Below are positions 1 to 14,000 of a stretch of 64,000 nucleotides of DNA, one piece after another. Origin of the DNA: Chimonanthus salicifolius (lineage: Eukaryota; Streptophyta; Magnoliopsida; Laurales; Calycanthaceae); assembly GCA_013350335.1 (NCBI GenBank), contig CM023540.1, positions 47,103,222 through 47,167,221 of the forward strand, written 5' to 3'. The translations under genes and the position numbers were made by a program. Under the pieces are notes generated by a model. That model saw only the letters and a program-made list of their open reading frames with translations, did no database searches and had not been told where the DNA came from. Numbering within the stretch: the stretch's first letter is position 1; each line of letters starts with the position of its first letter.

Positions 1-1213
1 TATGTAATTTTTTCATAAAATATCGGGCATTTACATCTTCTAATATAATTTTGAAGTTGCGATATCATGAAATTAAATAATTAGTAATAAAATGGTGAAA
101 AATTACAAAAAAATAGATAAATGAGGAAAAATTGTAGAAGTAATTTCATAATTTATTTACTTAGTTAATCAATGTCATTTTAAGTTATGAATTGTAGAAA
201 TAAAAAAAAAGTAAAAAAATGGATTATTTTAAGTAATTTCATTTTTTTTGTTTTTTTTAAATGCCCGACTGATATTACTGAATCTCGGCCGATATCAAGA
301 CCTAGATCTCGGCTGAGATCTCTATGATATCGGCCGAGATTTGTAAGTACGGCTGATACAATGCGTATCGGCAAAGATATTTCGGTACTCAAAATCCCGA
401 GATATCCATATCAGCTGAGATTTGGAACCATGAGCTAAACAGATGGACTCAGGCTTTAATAAGAAACTTGTAAAAGCCAATTGAGACAAGTTTTTTGGCA
501 CGTTTAGTCAATATATGTGTATGTGTACACTAAGAAAATGACCATTTAAATTGAAAGTGGACATAATGAACTATAGTTGTATCAAATTTGAGTTCAAAAT
601 TAGATTTTAATTACTTAATTTTAATAGTCAAAATCACTGTGCATTTTTTACCACTAAATTAGGCTCAGAACTTTTCTTAACAAGTAGGCTTGGACTTAAC
701 TTTGAAAAGCCTTCGCAATATATAAATGAGATCAGGGTATCAGGGTTCTCTATGAGATAGTCGGGTCTAAATCGAGCCTATAGACATCCTGAATGCATGA
801 ACTTCCTCCGGTTAAAAATAGATTTACCATGTATTCTATATCAAAAGTTTTTTTTTTTTGGTTAAAAACACAAAAAAAAAAAGGAAGGTTGTTTGGATAT
901 TCAAAGTTTGTTTTCATAAAATATTGTATAGTTGTTTAAATGTTATCTCATAAAAAGCGGGTAATAAAAATTAAGACTTCTAAAAGGTAAACTTTTAAAT
1001 GATGTACGTCTTAAGCCTTTTAGCTTTCGCAAAAGTATGTTTTGTATATATTTTCAAATTACTTTGACTAATAAAAATATTTTTACCTTAGTTTTTCATA
1101 ATAATAAAAACTTTCAATAGTACCTTTACATTCAAAAGAGTAACATGGGATCAACAATGGGCCTTCTATTAAATTAAATTTTAGGTAAAATTACAAGAGA
1201 ATTTAGTTTTATT
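1..1213. other. AT-rich intergenic DNA without a gene
   Basis: No coding exon is recognisable. The stretch is AT-rich with homopolymer runs. The only structured part is the GATATC-rich repeat near 250-436, listed separately. The remainder to the target-site duplication at 1214 shows nothing I can assign. Confidence 0.6.
250..436. repeat. Dispersed repeat rich in GATATC / TCGGCCGA palindromes (MITE-like)
   Basis: The segment is packed with the words CTCGGCCGATATC, ATCTCGGCTGAGATC and GATATCGGCCGAG, mostly in near-palindromic arrangement. Similar wording recurs at 44683-44813 and around 46965-47085. The 44683 copy has terminal inverted repeats and a target duplication typical of hAT elements, so this copy is inferred to be an older relative. 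Its own ends are not clear; the right end reads close to ...TTGGAACCATG. Confidence 0.45.
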
Positions 1214-1218
1214 GTAGA

Positions 1219-2909
1219 TGGAAGTACCCTTTACATGGGGTGCTAGAACAACCTGATTGACCCGAGAAAAGGAGGGGGGAGGGGGTTGAATAGGTCAATC
1301 CGAATTCATTGGTCCTTTTTGAATTTACTTGCTTGATTAATTTAAATGCAGCAGAAATAACAATCAAGAGTGTGTGTGTTAATAAATGTGATTAAACAAT
1401 CAACATAAGAAATTGACTCTAACACCACAAACATAAGAACACAAGATATATAGTGGTTTGGTTCGCCAACCTGCATCCACTGTTAGGACTCGCTCAACCT
1501 TGAGCTATCCCCAAATTCACTATCTGGGGACTTGTACCCTCACAATTAGAATAGGAATTCCACCTCACTCAATTGGCTAGGAATTCCACCAAGTTCTGTG
1601 CCAGAGACGACGCTCTAGAGTTTTTTATAGTGGTTCCGGAGTATCTCTCCTTAATCCGCTTTCAGGTTACAGGTTTTTAAAAAAGAAAATTAAAAACCAA
1701 GAAGCACTTGCCTTAAAGCTCTTTCTCGCTAATGTGTGCTTCTTGAAGATCCCACCCAAGTTGTGTCGATGTTCCTTCTTACAGTCGTCGTGTAGCAATC
1801 ACAATTTTGTGGGAGATAATGAAACTTGGCTTAACCAAAGCTTTCCTAGTTTATAACTCTCTCACTTGTAAACTCAATTCGAAGATTGATTGTTTATGAT
1901 TTTTCTCTCCTCATCTCTTTCTCACTTGCAAATACAATATAAAGATTGGTTGTTTATGATCTTTTTCTCAAGAGTGTTGATCGTTCCTTAGAGTGTTTAA
2001 CTCTTTTAAGCTCAAGGAAGATAGTAAAATGATCACCCAACACTCATATTTATAGAGAAGTTTTAACGGTCATATTGACTGTCCAGGACCGACATGTCGG
2101 TGGCACCAATGAGTCGGTGTTCATATTTATTACCGTTCAACCACCAGAGCGTTGCGCATTAAATGCACCCCCAACGGCATAATTACTTCCCGGTCGACAT
2201 GTAGATTCGCCGATGGGTCGACAGCTCGTTTTGGTGCAAAGCATGCTTGACAGTAGTTTCCACTTGGGAAACCTGTTACCCAGAACAACATATCACCTTT
2301 TGCCGAGGAGTCTGTCCTTTTACTCTCGATCGGTCGTGATATACCGAGATGTCTGTTTTATTGAGAGCCCTTGTAAATTCCCAATCCAAAACTTATAAGT
2401 TTTATACCTATGAGTCGTTGACCACGAGGGTCGTTCATGTTCATCACCGAGGGGTCAGTGCATACAAGACTCTCGGTCAAAGGCATATCCAGAGTGACAG
2501 TTCGAAGTTCCAGAACCAATATCAATCTGGCCGACCAGTCTTTGACCATGATGGGTCGATCCTGACTACACCGAGGGGTCGATGAGATAGACTGGTTGTG
2601 CTGACAATGAACATAATTCATGTTTCCAAGTTCACTTCCAATTCACTGTTCAACTTCCTCTCTGGACATTTTATATTTATAACCAACATATGCAACTAAG
2701 TCTAGTAGCCTTCTCTCAGGTGTGGGTTCCACCTAGGGTCATCTATGACCATATACATGTTCTTGTGATTGCCATGATGATGAGCTCTGAGCTTGGTGGA
2801 GCATGATCTTCTTCCTCGATCATCTTGAGTCTTCAAGCTTCTTGGCAAATGCTTCTACCCGAGTCATGTAATTAACAAACAGGGACTCGGTCAAGTCGGG
2901 GCACTAACA
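1219..2909 (-). mobile_element. Solo LTR, minus orientation, copia SIRE-like
   Basis: The segment starts TG and ends CA and is flanked on both sides by the perfect 5 bp duplication gtaga (1214-1218 and 2910-2914), the signature of LTR-retrotransposon integration. Read on the minus strand it begins TGTTAGTGCC, resembling the TGTTAGCC start of the LTR at 55484. A TATA-like TCTATAAATATG lies at 2056-2045 on the minus strand. The G-rich tract near 1270-1290 followed by TTGAATAGG recalls the reverse complement of the stretch near the 3' end of the gag-only element's LTR. No internal region or second LTR is present, so it is a solo LTR left by recombination. The family assignment is inference. Confidence 0.8.
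2045..2056 (-). promoter_or_regulatory. TATA box of the minus-strand solo LTR
   Basis: TCTATAAATATG read on the minus strand, placed inside the LTR with about 830 bp downstream to its 3' end. It supports the minus orientation of the element. Confidence 0.45.
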
Positions 2910-2914
2910 GTAGA

Positions 2915-4830
2915 TTATTTATATTAAAAGTTTGAGTTTTCTTATATTATTTTAGAAATTAAAAAACATTAATATCAAACTACTAGCATAATCAAATGAA
3001 AAGAAAAGAGTCAAAATTTAATCTCTTAAATTAAATTATATTCATAGTTATCATAGAAAAGGTAGCTCGCTTTTTGGATTTGAAGATGTCGTTCTTAGTA
3101 TGAGTCACCATAAGATAAAATTATCACGCAGAGGTTAGAGAGGAAGGGAAAACAGAAGTCAACTCTAGTACTGCGAGCAGAGATGTTGAGGCGGTAGGTG
3201 GTGGATCCTATGCTTCAAGGTGAGAGGGTGATGTTGATGGCGGAGGTGCACGAAGGGAAAAAGATGATCGTGGTGAAGATGGGGACAATTTGTGGCATAG
3301 GGACAATAACTTCATTGAAAAGTACATGCTAGGAGATATAGACTCTGCCTGTAACAAAGAAAAAACACAATCAACCGATCGAGGTTGAAGTTTGTTAGTA
3401 GTATAATCACCTAGATAAGATAGCACACACAACCGAAAGTGCGAAGGGAGAGATAATTAGGTAGGGTGCCAAAAAAATTTAGATAGGGTGAGGGCCATTG
3501 GAGAAGTGGTGTTGGCAGCCTATTGACGAGAGAGAAGATTGATGTTGCTAATCTTTTGGAGCAATTTAGTTTCTAGGATGCCTGTCTTTGCCTTGGTGGT
3601 GCTAGTAGAGTGGCTCATATGCCGGATAGAACCACTCGTTTGAGCTCTGTATTTTCGAACTCAAAGCTAAACTTCTAAATAAATCTGCAAATTATCAACC
3701 ATGAGAAGGTTGTTGTTTGGCTGATGGAGTTCTAAATGGTTTTGGGGTTTGCTGGATGTGAAGCTCTTGTTGGGATTTTGTTTGTTGTATCAAGTTTGGA
3801 ACTCTTTGTGGTTTGGCTAAGCTTTAGATTACTTATCTTTTGTTCTTACGGTTTTTCAAATTGTATCTATCTCCTTTTTAATCAATTTGTGATTATTCTT
3901 TAGGAAAATACAAGTTGAATTGAGAGGTTTATACATGCGAATAGAATTAGTCTCACCTTTAATATACCATGTTAAAAAAATACAAGTTGGAGCTTTGCGA
4001 AACCAATTTCACTTAAATTCAATTGAATTAACAATTAATAACTAATTTAATAACCTAAAAGTTAAAAATAAACTTCGAAATTAAATACTTTGACATGTCT
4101 ATAACCCATTTCAAATTTTGACTAAACTTTGTATTTTATTATTTCTCAAAATAAGACTAGGACAAGGGGTAACCCAATTATTAAGTTGGGTCAAGTAGGA
4201 GACTTGTTCAGTCATCCAAGTGGATCAGCTCATCTTTTTACTAGAACTCGATTAATTATGAGTTAACTATGTGACAAGTAAACTAAGTTTTTTTAACGAT
4301 GACAAGTCAATTAAGCTTATCCAATTCAATATAATTTAATTACTTTTATTGAATCTAATATAAATTTATCTAACAAAAATATAAAAATAGAACAATATAA
4401 TTAATAAAGCACCAAAATAGAGCCATTGTTGATAAATAATTATGAAAAGTCTTTTTAAAGATTACTAAAATAACGATAACCATGAGCCATACTTTATCGG
4501 ATAAAGTTTATCCATAATTTCATAGTCATCGCTAAAAATTATAAACATTCATTACAAATTTCTAATTTAATACGTAACAATTAATTATTTTATTTAAAAG
4601 CTTAATCAATTAAATTTAGTAAAACAATTCAATCACAATTTGACTTAATTGACTTAGACTAAGTGATAGGTGTCAAGTCTATTAGCATATTGATTTAAGC
4701 ATATTAAGCTTAATTTTATCTCATTTAAACCCATCAATAACGGGATATATTATTAAATTAAGTTGATTTGATGAGTCAATAAGAAAACTCGATTAAGTCA
4801 ATTAAGAATTTAATCTTACTAATTTAAAAC
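2915..4830. other. Intergenic DNA upstream of the L15 gene
   Basis: No supported exon. It is AT-rich with one more balanced patch near 3060-3800 that has no open frame resembling a known family. From about 4180 the DNA has recurring TTAATTGACTTA-like words common in decayed plant repeats, with no clear boundaries. Confidence 0.5.
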
Positions 4831-4874
4831 TTGGTCTAATTTGAACCTACCCTTGGTCTAATTTGAACCTACCC
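4831..4874. repeat. Perfect 22 bp direct duplication
   Basis: The 22 bp unit beginning TTGGTCTAATTTGAACC occurs twice head to tail with no mismatch (4831-4852 and 4853-4874). It lies about 50 bp upstream of the probable TATA box of the L15 gene. Confidence 0.9.
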
Positions 4875-4921
4875 AATAATTAGATCGGATCAGGTTGAAC
4901 TAAAGGAGCTCAAAATTATAG

Positions 4922-4928
4922 TATAAAT
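4922..4928 (+). promoter_or_regulatory. Candidate TATA box of the L15 gene
   Basis: TATAAAT lies about 170 bp upstream of the chosen start codon. Transcription would begin near 4955, leaving a 5' leader of about 145 nt. The spacing is reasonable, but TATA-like words are frequent in this AT-rich DNA. Confidence 0.4.
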
Positions 4929-5098
4929 GGTCGGTTTGATAACAAGTGTCAAAACGAATGATCCGACCCGTTTAGACCCGACCCATTGCCACTCATTTCT
5001 CTCGCACTTTTAACAGACACACAAAACCCTACGAGAGAATTGAAAGGTTTAAACGCAGAGCAAAGCAATTGCTGGGGAAAAGGAAGAAAAACAGTGAG

Positions 5099-8000
5099 AT
5101 GTGGAGGAGATTCTTTTCTTCTTCTCTCCGCCATTCCTTGGTTTCCACCACTACCATCCTCAACACTCCTCAAAGCGTCAGTATCCGAGTCATCCCCCAA
5201 TCACCATCGTTGGCGATTCAACGGCTGTGGAGAGCGGAGGTTGCAAATGGACGGTTGATGAAGGGATACAGCAGCATGGCAATGGGGGGCATGAGCCTGC
5301 TTCGGTTGAATGATCTAAGAGACAACAAAGGAGCCCGCCAGAAGAAGAGGAGGAAAGGGAGAGGAATTGGGTCTGGAAAGGGCAAGACCGCCGGGCGTGG
5401 TCACAAGGGCCAGAAGGCCAGAGGCACTCACAAGTTAGGCTTCGAAGGTGGTCAGACCCCTCTCCGGCGCCGCCTCCCCAAGAGAGGCTTCAAGAACCCC
5501 TTTTCTCTCACCTTCCAGGTACGCTCCTACCCTTTCTCTGTTTCTTAGAAGAAAATGGATCTACTTAGAAAAATAACCATTTTTGCAACTACAATTCGAA
5601 TGCCTTTAGCCACATTTTTTTTCTTAAAAAAAAATAGTACTTTACTCTTTGCAGTGTACCCACATTGGGGTCGATTTTGGATGGAGATCGGATCCTCTGT
5701 ATGCAGCCAACAGAGGTTTTTTTTTTTTGGCACTTCGATTGGTCAAATAGAACAGTTTCTGCTGGCGCCAACAGAGGATCTGGATTCTTTTTGGATGGAT
5801 AGAATGGGGAAGGAGAGCTCCAGGTGTCTAGGGGACTCGCAGATTCTTTGTTTGGATGCATGGAATGAAATTACTTTTTTTTTTTTTTAAGAAAATAACC
5901 ATTTTTTGAAATAAAATTAGATAGGAATGCATTTAAATAGCGGATGGGCAATAGCCCAACTATATTGCTTGAATGTTCTATGACTTTCCCTTGAGTAAAC
6001 GTTTAAATGGATGATAGTCTATTGAGGAAAAGTCTTCCAATCATATGGACAGAGCAGCCTGATTTTGGCTATGGTCGATCCAAATCTGAAATAATGACTG
6101 GCTCAGATTAAACAGACATTACATATGTTAGAAATGAAATGACCAAAGGACAATCCTGTTGGTAAAGAATACTTAAGTAAATGAGGTGAATCACTACATT
6201 ACATGATTTAAGTGTATATCCGTTATGTTTGTAGGATATTCAAAATGATGAGGGAATTTATGTATAAGCAATAGCTCTAGATCAGATTAGCTCTCCCAAT
6301 CTGGTTCTTCTTTCTCAATCTCTTTTTAATGCACTTGGTTGTCCTTGTTGGCTTTAGGCTCTCATGGATTGAGAAAAGGGGAAGGGGAGGACGGGGTGGG
6401 GTCTGAGCGAGGGTTGGTTTGGCCCTTTCAGTAGGAGGGGCAAGATTTTGTGGAGAAGAGATGGCATAGCTTGTTATACCCAGAAAGAGTGGATTAGAAG
6501 AATGTGTATTTTTTTTATTTTTTTATTTTGCTTCAAAGATTTAAAAGCAATGCCCTCTGACGAGCATTATTGTAGAGTCCATCAAGTAAATGATAAGCCA
6601 ATTACGATTGGCTGTGAAAATTTTCAACAGGATGGTGTCATTTGACATCCAGTGAGATTTTTCATCTAGCCTAAATCCCATATTCCGTTGAGATTAGAGC
6701 GTGGTTCTAATGGGTTCGTAAGGAGTAAGATACCTTCTCATATATGAGAAATGATCTCTGCGCATTTGTGCATGGGTAATATGTTTTGAAGCCTTACGTG
6801 GGCCCATCAAGGTGATGGAAATGGTTCAGTCAGAAGGTCTTAGCTTGAATATGGGGACCACCAATAATCTATGCGATTTAATCAATCAAGCCATGATTCC
6901 AAAGGCCACAAAGTTTTGGGATTTAAGTTTTATGGGCTGAAAAAACATGGCTTGATTGATCCAATTAAAAAGTTTTTTTTTTGGTGAACCAAAGATAGTT
7001 CTTTCTGGCCGATTCATCTCCATCACTGTTCTAATGTTTGCATTTGGGAGAGTTGACTTTATTTTTTCAGTCTCACTTGATATCTTTGCTCTTATCCATC
7101 TTTCTTGAAACAATTTTTTATGTTATTGTAAAATTATCTTATAAAATGGTCAGCATTTTTCCAATATACACCTCAAGTTGCACTGCTCACTATCTCCATT
7201 TGTAACATACAACACAAACGACCACCCTGATCTTACCACCTCAATCCGCTCCTACCGGCATCTCCTCTCACCTTAAAAATAAAGATCAGTAGCATTTTTC
7301 TGATCTTTGTCTTTGATCTGAGGAGTGGGATTTGCAGAGTCGTTGGATCAGAGTCTCGTGAATCCCGGTTCGATTGGAAACTTCCTCGGCAAGGTGGTTG
7401 AGATAGACCCGAGGACCATCTCCGGCAACAACCTTCGATTTGCTAGATACAGTGCTTTGGTCCCCCAATCTGGTTGATTTAAAGAGGACCCCTCATGGTT
7501 GGAGATTACTGGATTGATCTGTCTATTGAGATAGAAGACAGCAAGGAGGCCTGTAGCAAGTCTTTCACCTCCCATCCGGCTGGAAACCCTTCGTCTCTGG
7601 TGAAGCCTCCTGAGGTTGAATCTCGTCCACTCTCTAGCGCCCCCACGTGGCACTCCTACCCTATTGTTGAACCTGTCAGTGTCCCACATCCCTCGCTTTC
7701 TTCAGTTCAGCACGTCACCTCCGCCTCCCTACAACCTATCTCGCCTGCAAACATTAACCCCTTATCCATTTCGGTGACTGTTGTTGTACCTCCCTTCAAA
7801 CCGTATCCTACAACGCCCGCCCTGTCTGAGCCAAACCACCAATCTACCCTTCCCAGTGGAATTCGCCTTTCGCCTTCCGCAGTGGTTACGCCTTCTGCTG
7901 CGGTTTCATGCCCTAATCCCCTTTTTGGTAGCCACGCATCTCCCTCTCACGTGCGCCGAGTAAGATGCTCATTACGGGTCAGCCAGCTACAACCCAAAGT

Positions 8001-11000
8001 CTTAACAAACAAAGCCAGTTCTTCGGGCCTTTCTCGCCCAGGTTGACTCACCCTAGCGAACCCTTCAGGCCAGGCCCAATTGTTTTAAACTCAGGCCCTT
8101 CCTACTCGAATCCTCAACCTCTTTTGAACTCTGGGGTCCCTTTTGCCGCTCCAAACCCATTCCTCTTCAAACCAAGAGGTTTCTATCCAAGAGGGATCTT
8201 TCAGCCGTCGCCTTTTACGACCCTGGGCCTGCATCTCAACTGTCACCCTCTGTCCCAAGAAAATCATCCTCACCAGGCGAGTTCTCACCCCCATTGTGTC
8301 ACTCGTGATTCATCTACATCAATGCAATCGCTCATCCTGCCTTCGAATCCTCGCTGTTCTAGACAACCTGCTAGAAGTCTGTCGTCTGAGCCTACGAAGA
8401 CTTCTGATGGTGTGCCTTCTAGAGAATGCCTCTCGTTGTTGGTCAAAGCTTTTCTTCTACCTGAGGCTAAATTACTTCATCCTGCCAGAGATTCCTAGTT
8501 CCATGCTTTTCGCCTATGGTCCAAATTTGTTACTGAAAAAGGTTTCTCTCCGTCTCTAGCTCAGATGAATCGCAACAACTCTATCTTGGACCCATCAGAT
8601 GGTACCCAAATTAACATCTTGGAACCGGATATTCAGTTGGCTAGTGGGAACATCTCTCAGATTGCTCCAAGTGCTGATGATACCAATGGGCAGACTAGCA
8701 GTCCTCATTCTAACTGGATCGATAATAGAATGATCCAGGTTGGCAGTATGATGGGTTTAACGCTGGAGGGTCAGGAAGATGTGCTTCGCTCACCTGGACT
8801 CTATTAAGAAAATAAACTCCAAGAATAAAGATCGAACTTCCCACGAGCTTAACAGGTTAAGTTCTTCTATCAACTATGGAAGTCGGAAAGGACCGAATCG
8901 AGCAGGGTAAACCAATCAGTGTCCCCATGAAGATTATCTCATGGAATACGAGGGGTTTGGGGGACTCGGGAAAGAGAGCTACAATTAAGCATTTCATCGA
9001 TCCTATCAATCCTTCCATTATCTGTTTTCAAGAATCAAAGTTGGATGACCCTCAGGAATCTGTCATTCGTTCTTGTGGTGTGGGTCATCACTTTAAGTGG
9101 ATCTCTAAGGCGTCGGTTGGTAGATCTGGGGGCATCATCATATGTTGGGACACTAGAAAACTTTCTTTATTAGACTCTTCGATGGGCAAATTCTCCCTAT
9201 TTGTTCACTTTGAGAATGGGTCCTTGGGTAATGCGTGGACTCTGACTTGTGTTTATGGCCCTTGTGACGATGCTAGAAAGAGTGTTTTCCTTGCGGAGGT
9301 GGAATCCCTAAGAGGGAAATGGTCTGATCGGTGGTGCATTTCCGGAGATTTTAATCTCATCCACTTTCCTCACGAGAGAACTGGGGTAACTTCTTTCACT
9401 CCATTTATGCGGCATTTCTTTGATTGTATTTCTTCTCTTGATCTAGTGGACCTCCCTCTATCCGGCGGAGAATTTACTTGGTCCAATGGTCAAGAGCGAC
9501 TTTCTCTCTCCCGCATCGACAGATTTCTCGTATCGACAGAGTGGTTTGACATCTTTCCTGATTCTAATGTTTCAGTCTTCCTTAGACCTGTGTCTGACCA
9601 TTGGCCTTTGGTTCTGGACTCTTTTGAGGAATCATGGGGACCCTCGCCATTCCGGTTTGAGCTGTTTTGGACTCATGAGCTTGGTTTTAGGGACTTTATT
9701 GCTGAATGGTGGGCAGAAGATACTATTGCCAGTAGAAAGTGTTATGTTTTGCATCTAAAATTGAAGAGATTGAAATCAAAGCTTAAGTAGTGGTGTTCTA
9801 CTAACTCCGGATCCTTGTTGGAAACTCTCACTACCATCCTTAGTGGAATCAGTCAAATTGATTTATGTGAACAAACAGGATCTCTATCTGAGAGGACGTC
9901 TCTCTCTGCCTTGACCATCAGGATCAATATTGGACCAAGAGTATTCATGATAAAGTTAAATGGAGGCAAAGATCTAGAGATAAGTGGGTTAAGGAGGGGA
10001 ATAAAAATACTCGCTATTTCCATGCCATGGCCTCTGCTCATAGGCGAGCTAATTGCATTCGCTTCCTCCTGGTTGACGGATCCACCGTGACCTCCAAGGA
10101 GGAAATCACCTCCAGTGTTCTCAACCACTTTCAACAGCTTTATTCCGCCAGTGCCTATCCTAGATTGCCGATTCACGGTCTTTCATTCCGATCTATATCT
10201 GCCGCCGAGTCTGCGATGTAGCACGAAAATCCGTCAACCCAAGATCGAATCGATCTAAATCGGGAAACCCGGTCGAATCAAGAAACTCAATCAAGAAATC
10301 AAAGAATTATAGAAATTTCTATTTTTATTTATTTTCATTGCTTTATTTGTAAGATTAGATTTATTAGGGATGATTTATATTTTTATTATTCTATTTTCGT
10401 TTTTATTTTGTTGCTATTTTTAGTTTTTGGGTTTTCTTATAAAAACCCCAATTAGAGGATGTAAAAGACAAATTATTGATGAATATGAATTAATTGGGTT
10501 TTTCCATGTTATCTTCTTCCCCGGTGGATTCCGGTTCGCTCGTGGATTCAAGTTTCCTTCCCGTCCGACGGAGATCGACGGGTTCTTCTTTTCCTCTGTG
10601 GATTCAACTGTCGCCGGCGTTCGACAGTGCTCCCGGAGTTATCTCCCTTCTCTCCTGCAAGCAGACGGTCGGAACATGCCCAAACCGGCGGACGTCGGGC
10701 ACAATCTTCCTACCAGCCAGTGCCAGCCTCGCCACTGTCACCGTGCTGCGATGTTGCTGCCCTCTCGACTATAGCAGAGATAGCTTCACCATCTTTGTTC
10801 ACCCTTGTTGTCGCCTCTTGCCTCTGTCCATCGAACAACCCATTCTGCCGCTGGCCCAGGGATCTTTTCTATTAAGTCCTCTGCCGAACTCATCTCTCCA
10901 TGCCCCCCTCTCTCTCCACTTTACCTTTCCCACTACCCAAGAAGACACCATCTACCCTTCTTTCCCATTTAGCAAAGTCTACCCTAACCTATCTAGCCTA

Positions 11001-14000
11001 GCCCTTCTTTTTCCATTCTAAACCTTCCTATTCATCCCATCCACCAATGTTCCACTCAATCCACCAAAGTAAAACCAATATCCATTAGTCTTTCATTTCT
11101 TAATTACCAAACTGCCATTTGATTATTATTGACCCATTTAATCCATCTAATTATCATTGAATGCCCATTATTTATTAACTTAGCCGAGTCATCACCCAAA
11201 ACCCTCAAACCCAATCATACCAGCTGCATTAGTTTGCCTCCATGGAGCAACCTTTTACTGAGGATGAAATCAAAGCTGCAGTGTGGGACCTTGGTGAGGA
11301 CCGTACCCTTGGGCTTGATGGTTTCCCCATTGCTTTCTTTAAACAGTTTTGGGATATTGTCAAGTTTGATCCTATTGCTTTATTTCGGAATTTCACCAAG
11401 ACGCTTTTATCCCCAAGGAGATTGGCGCTACTTTCTTCGTTCTGGTTCCTAAGAAGGATGGGGCATCTTCCCTCTCTGATTTTTGCCCTATTAGTCTTCT
11501 TGGAAGTCCTTACTAGATTTTTGCTAAGGTACTTGCAAATCGGCTCAAGGTCCATCTCCCCAAGCGGATCTCTCCTCAATCGGCAGCTGTTGAAGGACGA
11601 CAGATTATGGATGTTGTGATTTCTGCTAATGAGTGTATTGACTCCCAGCATAAGGCTCATCGTAAAGGTCTTATCTGCAAGTTAGATTTGGCGAAAGCCT
11701 ATGATTTGGTGGATTGGAACTTTCTGGTCTTCGTGCTCTCTAGTATGGGTTTCAGTCGGATTTGGTACCTTTGGATTATTCAATGTATGTCTTCTGCTTA
11801 TTTTTCGGTGCTCATCAACGGATCTTCTAAAGGTTTCTTCAATAGTTCCAGAGGCATCCGCCAAGGAGATCCTCTATCTCCGACTGTCTTTACCATGGTT
11901 GCGAAATCCCTTAGTCTTCTCCTTTCTAACGCATCGGATTTCAACCTCAGCCACGACTTCGACATTGGTTCTTCTGCTTTGCATATCCATCACTTACAGT
12001 TTGTGGATGACACCATCATCTTCTGCGAGGCTAACGAAGAGTATATCAAGAACCTCATAGCTTTATTGAGATGGTTTGAGTTGGCTTCATCCCTCTAGAT
12101 CAATTATTGCAAGAGTGTCATTTATGGGATCAATCTAGACAACATTGAGCTTTCCTTCTTTTCCGGGCTTCTTGGTTGCGCATCTGCTATCCTTCCTTCT
12201 ACCTATTTGGGTCTTCCTCTATGCATTGGGCCTCCTGGGTTTTCACTGTGGGAACCAATCATTCACAAGTTCAGTAAAAGCTTGGCATCTTGGAAGGGAA
12301 AGTATTTATCTTTCGGCGGTCGAATCACTTTGCTCAAATCTGTTCTCAATGCTTTGCTTGTGTATTTTCTTTCTGCCTTTACATGTCCCAAGAAAGTATC
12401 TCAATCGATGGAGATGGTTATGAAAAATTTTCTGTGGGGTAATCGTGAGGACGTGAAGAAATATCATCTTGTAAAGTGGAATCAGGTTTGCCTACCGATT
12501 TCTGATGTTGGTCTGGGGTTACGTCCAAGTCAGGCCATTAACACTGCTTTGCTTATAAGTGACTTTGGCGTCTTGGTTCCGATGGGGATTCTCCTTGGAA
12601 GTCTATTATTTTCCGCAAGTATCGGTTGGGGAACTTCGGGTGGGACATCAACCCTGCCCCTCTTCGTGCATCCGGTATGTGGATTGCCATTGTTGCTTGT
12701 GTTGACAAATTTAAAGCTGGGACTCGTTTCAAGGCAGGACGTGGTGACAGATTAAAGTTTTGGACTGATTTGTGGTGCAACGGCTCCTCTTTGGCCTCTA
12801 GATTTCCTTCCCTCTACCGGCTCTCCCTTAATCCTTCCGAGGTTATCTCTCATTTCTACTCCCTGTCGGGTAACCATGTGGTTTGGGATATCCCTCTTCG
12901 TTGCAACCTCTTCGACACCGATACTGAAGCTTTCACTAATCTGCTCCAGTCTTTATCATCCTTCAAAATCAACCCCAATATGGATGATTGCATTGTTTAG
13001 TGGCCCGACAAGAGTGGTCTTTTCTCAGTTAAGTCCTTCCACTCTTGGTCGTTGTCATTTTCATGTGCTGCTACTGTCAACCCTAAAATTTGGTCTTCAA
13101 ATGCTCCCCCGCGGGCAATCAGCTTTGTTTGGACAGCTGCGTTAGGGAAAATCTTGACGCAGGACAATCTTCAGAGACGTGGGCGAATCATGGTTAGTGT
13201 TTGCCCCTTGTGTTTGCATGCTTCCGAAGAGTCGAATCATCTTCTTCTTCATTGCCCGTTCTCCTCAAAGGTTTGGTTCTTGGTGCTTGATCAGTTTGGG
13301 GTTTCTTGTGTTATGCCATCATCGATTGGTGAGTTGTCCTTTTCTTGGGATATTGCTTCTGTTTCGTCGAAATGTGCCTCTTTGTGGCAGTTATCCTTTT
13401 TCGCTACTATTTGGAGCCTTTGGTGGGAAAGAAATAACCGACTGTTCAGAAATAAGAGTGAATCTCCTTCTGCGGTTGATCATCGCGCTCTTGCCAAGAG
13501 TGCCTCTTGGGCTATCTCTTTGCAGGTGTTCCGGAATATTTCGATGTCAGACATTTTGCATGCCTGGAAAGTTTGCATCGATCTAACTTGAGGATTCATT
13601 GTTTGCTTACCTTTCCAGTTATTATTGTTGCTTTCTTTTTCTGTTTCCTTTATTTGTACTTGCACCACTGGTGCCTCTTTATCTATTAATATATCAACCA
13701 TTTCAAAAAAAAAAACTCAAACTAGTTCATGTAATGGACTTTCTCATGGCATACCCACTTGACCATTCATGTTGATTGCAATAAACATAAAATCGCTTCT
13801 GGCTGGAGAGAGTAAGACACTAAAATAGCCAGAGGCATATAGATTGCAAGAAAAAAAAAATCATGAAAGATACAGTGGAAATCCGAGTTGTAGGGAGGTG
13901 TGGGCCTAAATGTGTAAAATGAATTTGATGGACTAAAATATTTCATATTTGAGGATTTAATCTCATCTAAACAAAGATGTTTCCCACTGGATGGAGAGGA

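Larger units (their letters stand above)
7300..13715 (+). mobile_element. L1-type LINE retrotransposon, degenerate, in L15 intron 1
   Basis: Ordered parts are a 5'-truncated ORF1-like region (about 7340-8807), ORF2 endonuclease (8927 onward), reverse transcriptase (about 11242-12540), a zinc-finger-like RT C-terminal region (about 13080-13590), a short 3' UTR and an A11 tail at 13705-13715. Same strand as the host gene. Stops and frame changes interrupt both ORFs and about 1 kb of foreign DNA splits ORF2 (10217-11240). The left boundary is approximate and I found no clear target duplication. No RNase H domain follows the RT, unlike the second LINE at 60844. Confidence 0.9.

Noticed and set aside
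10494..11021. 175-residue Ser/Pro/Leu-rich frame
   Set aside because: It lies in the C-rich part of the LTR-like insertion, overlaps other open frames and resembles no family.
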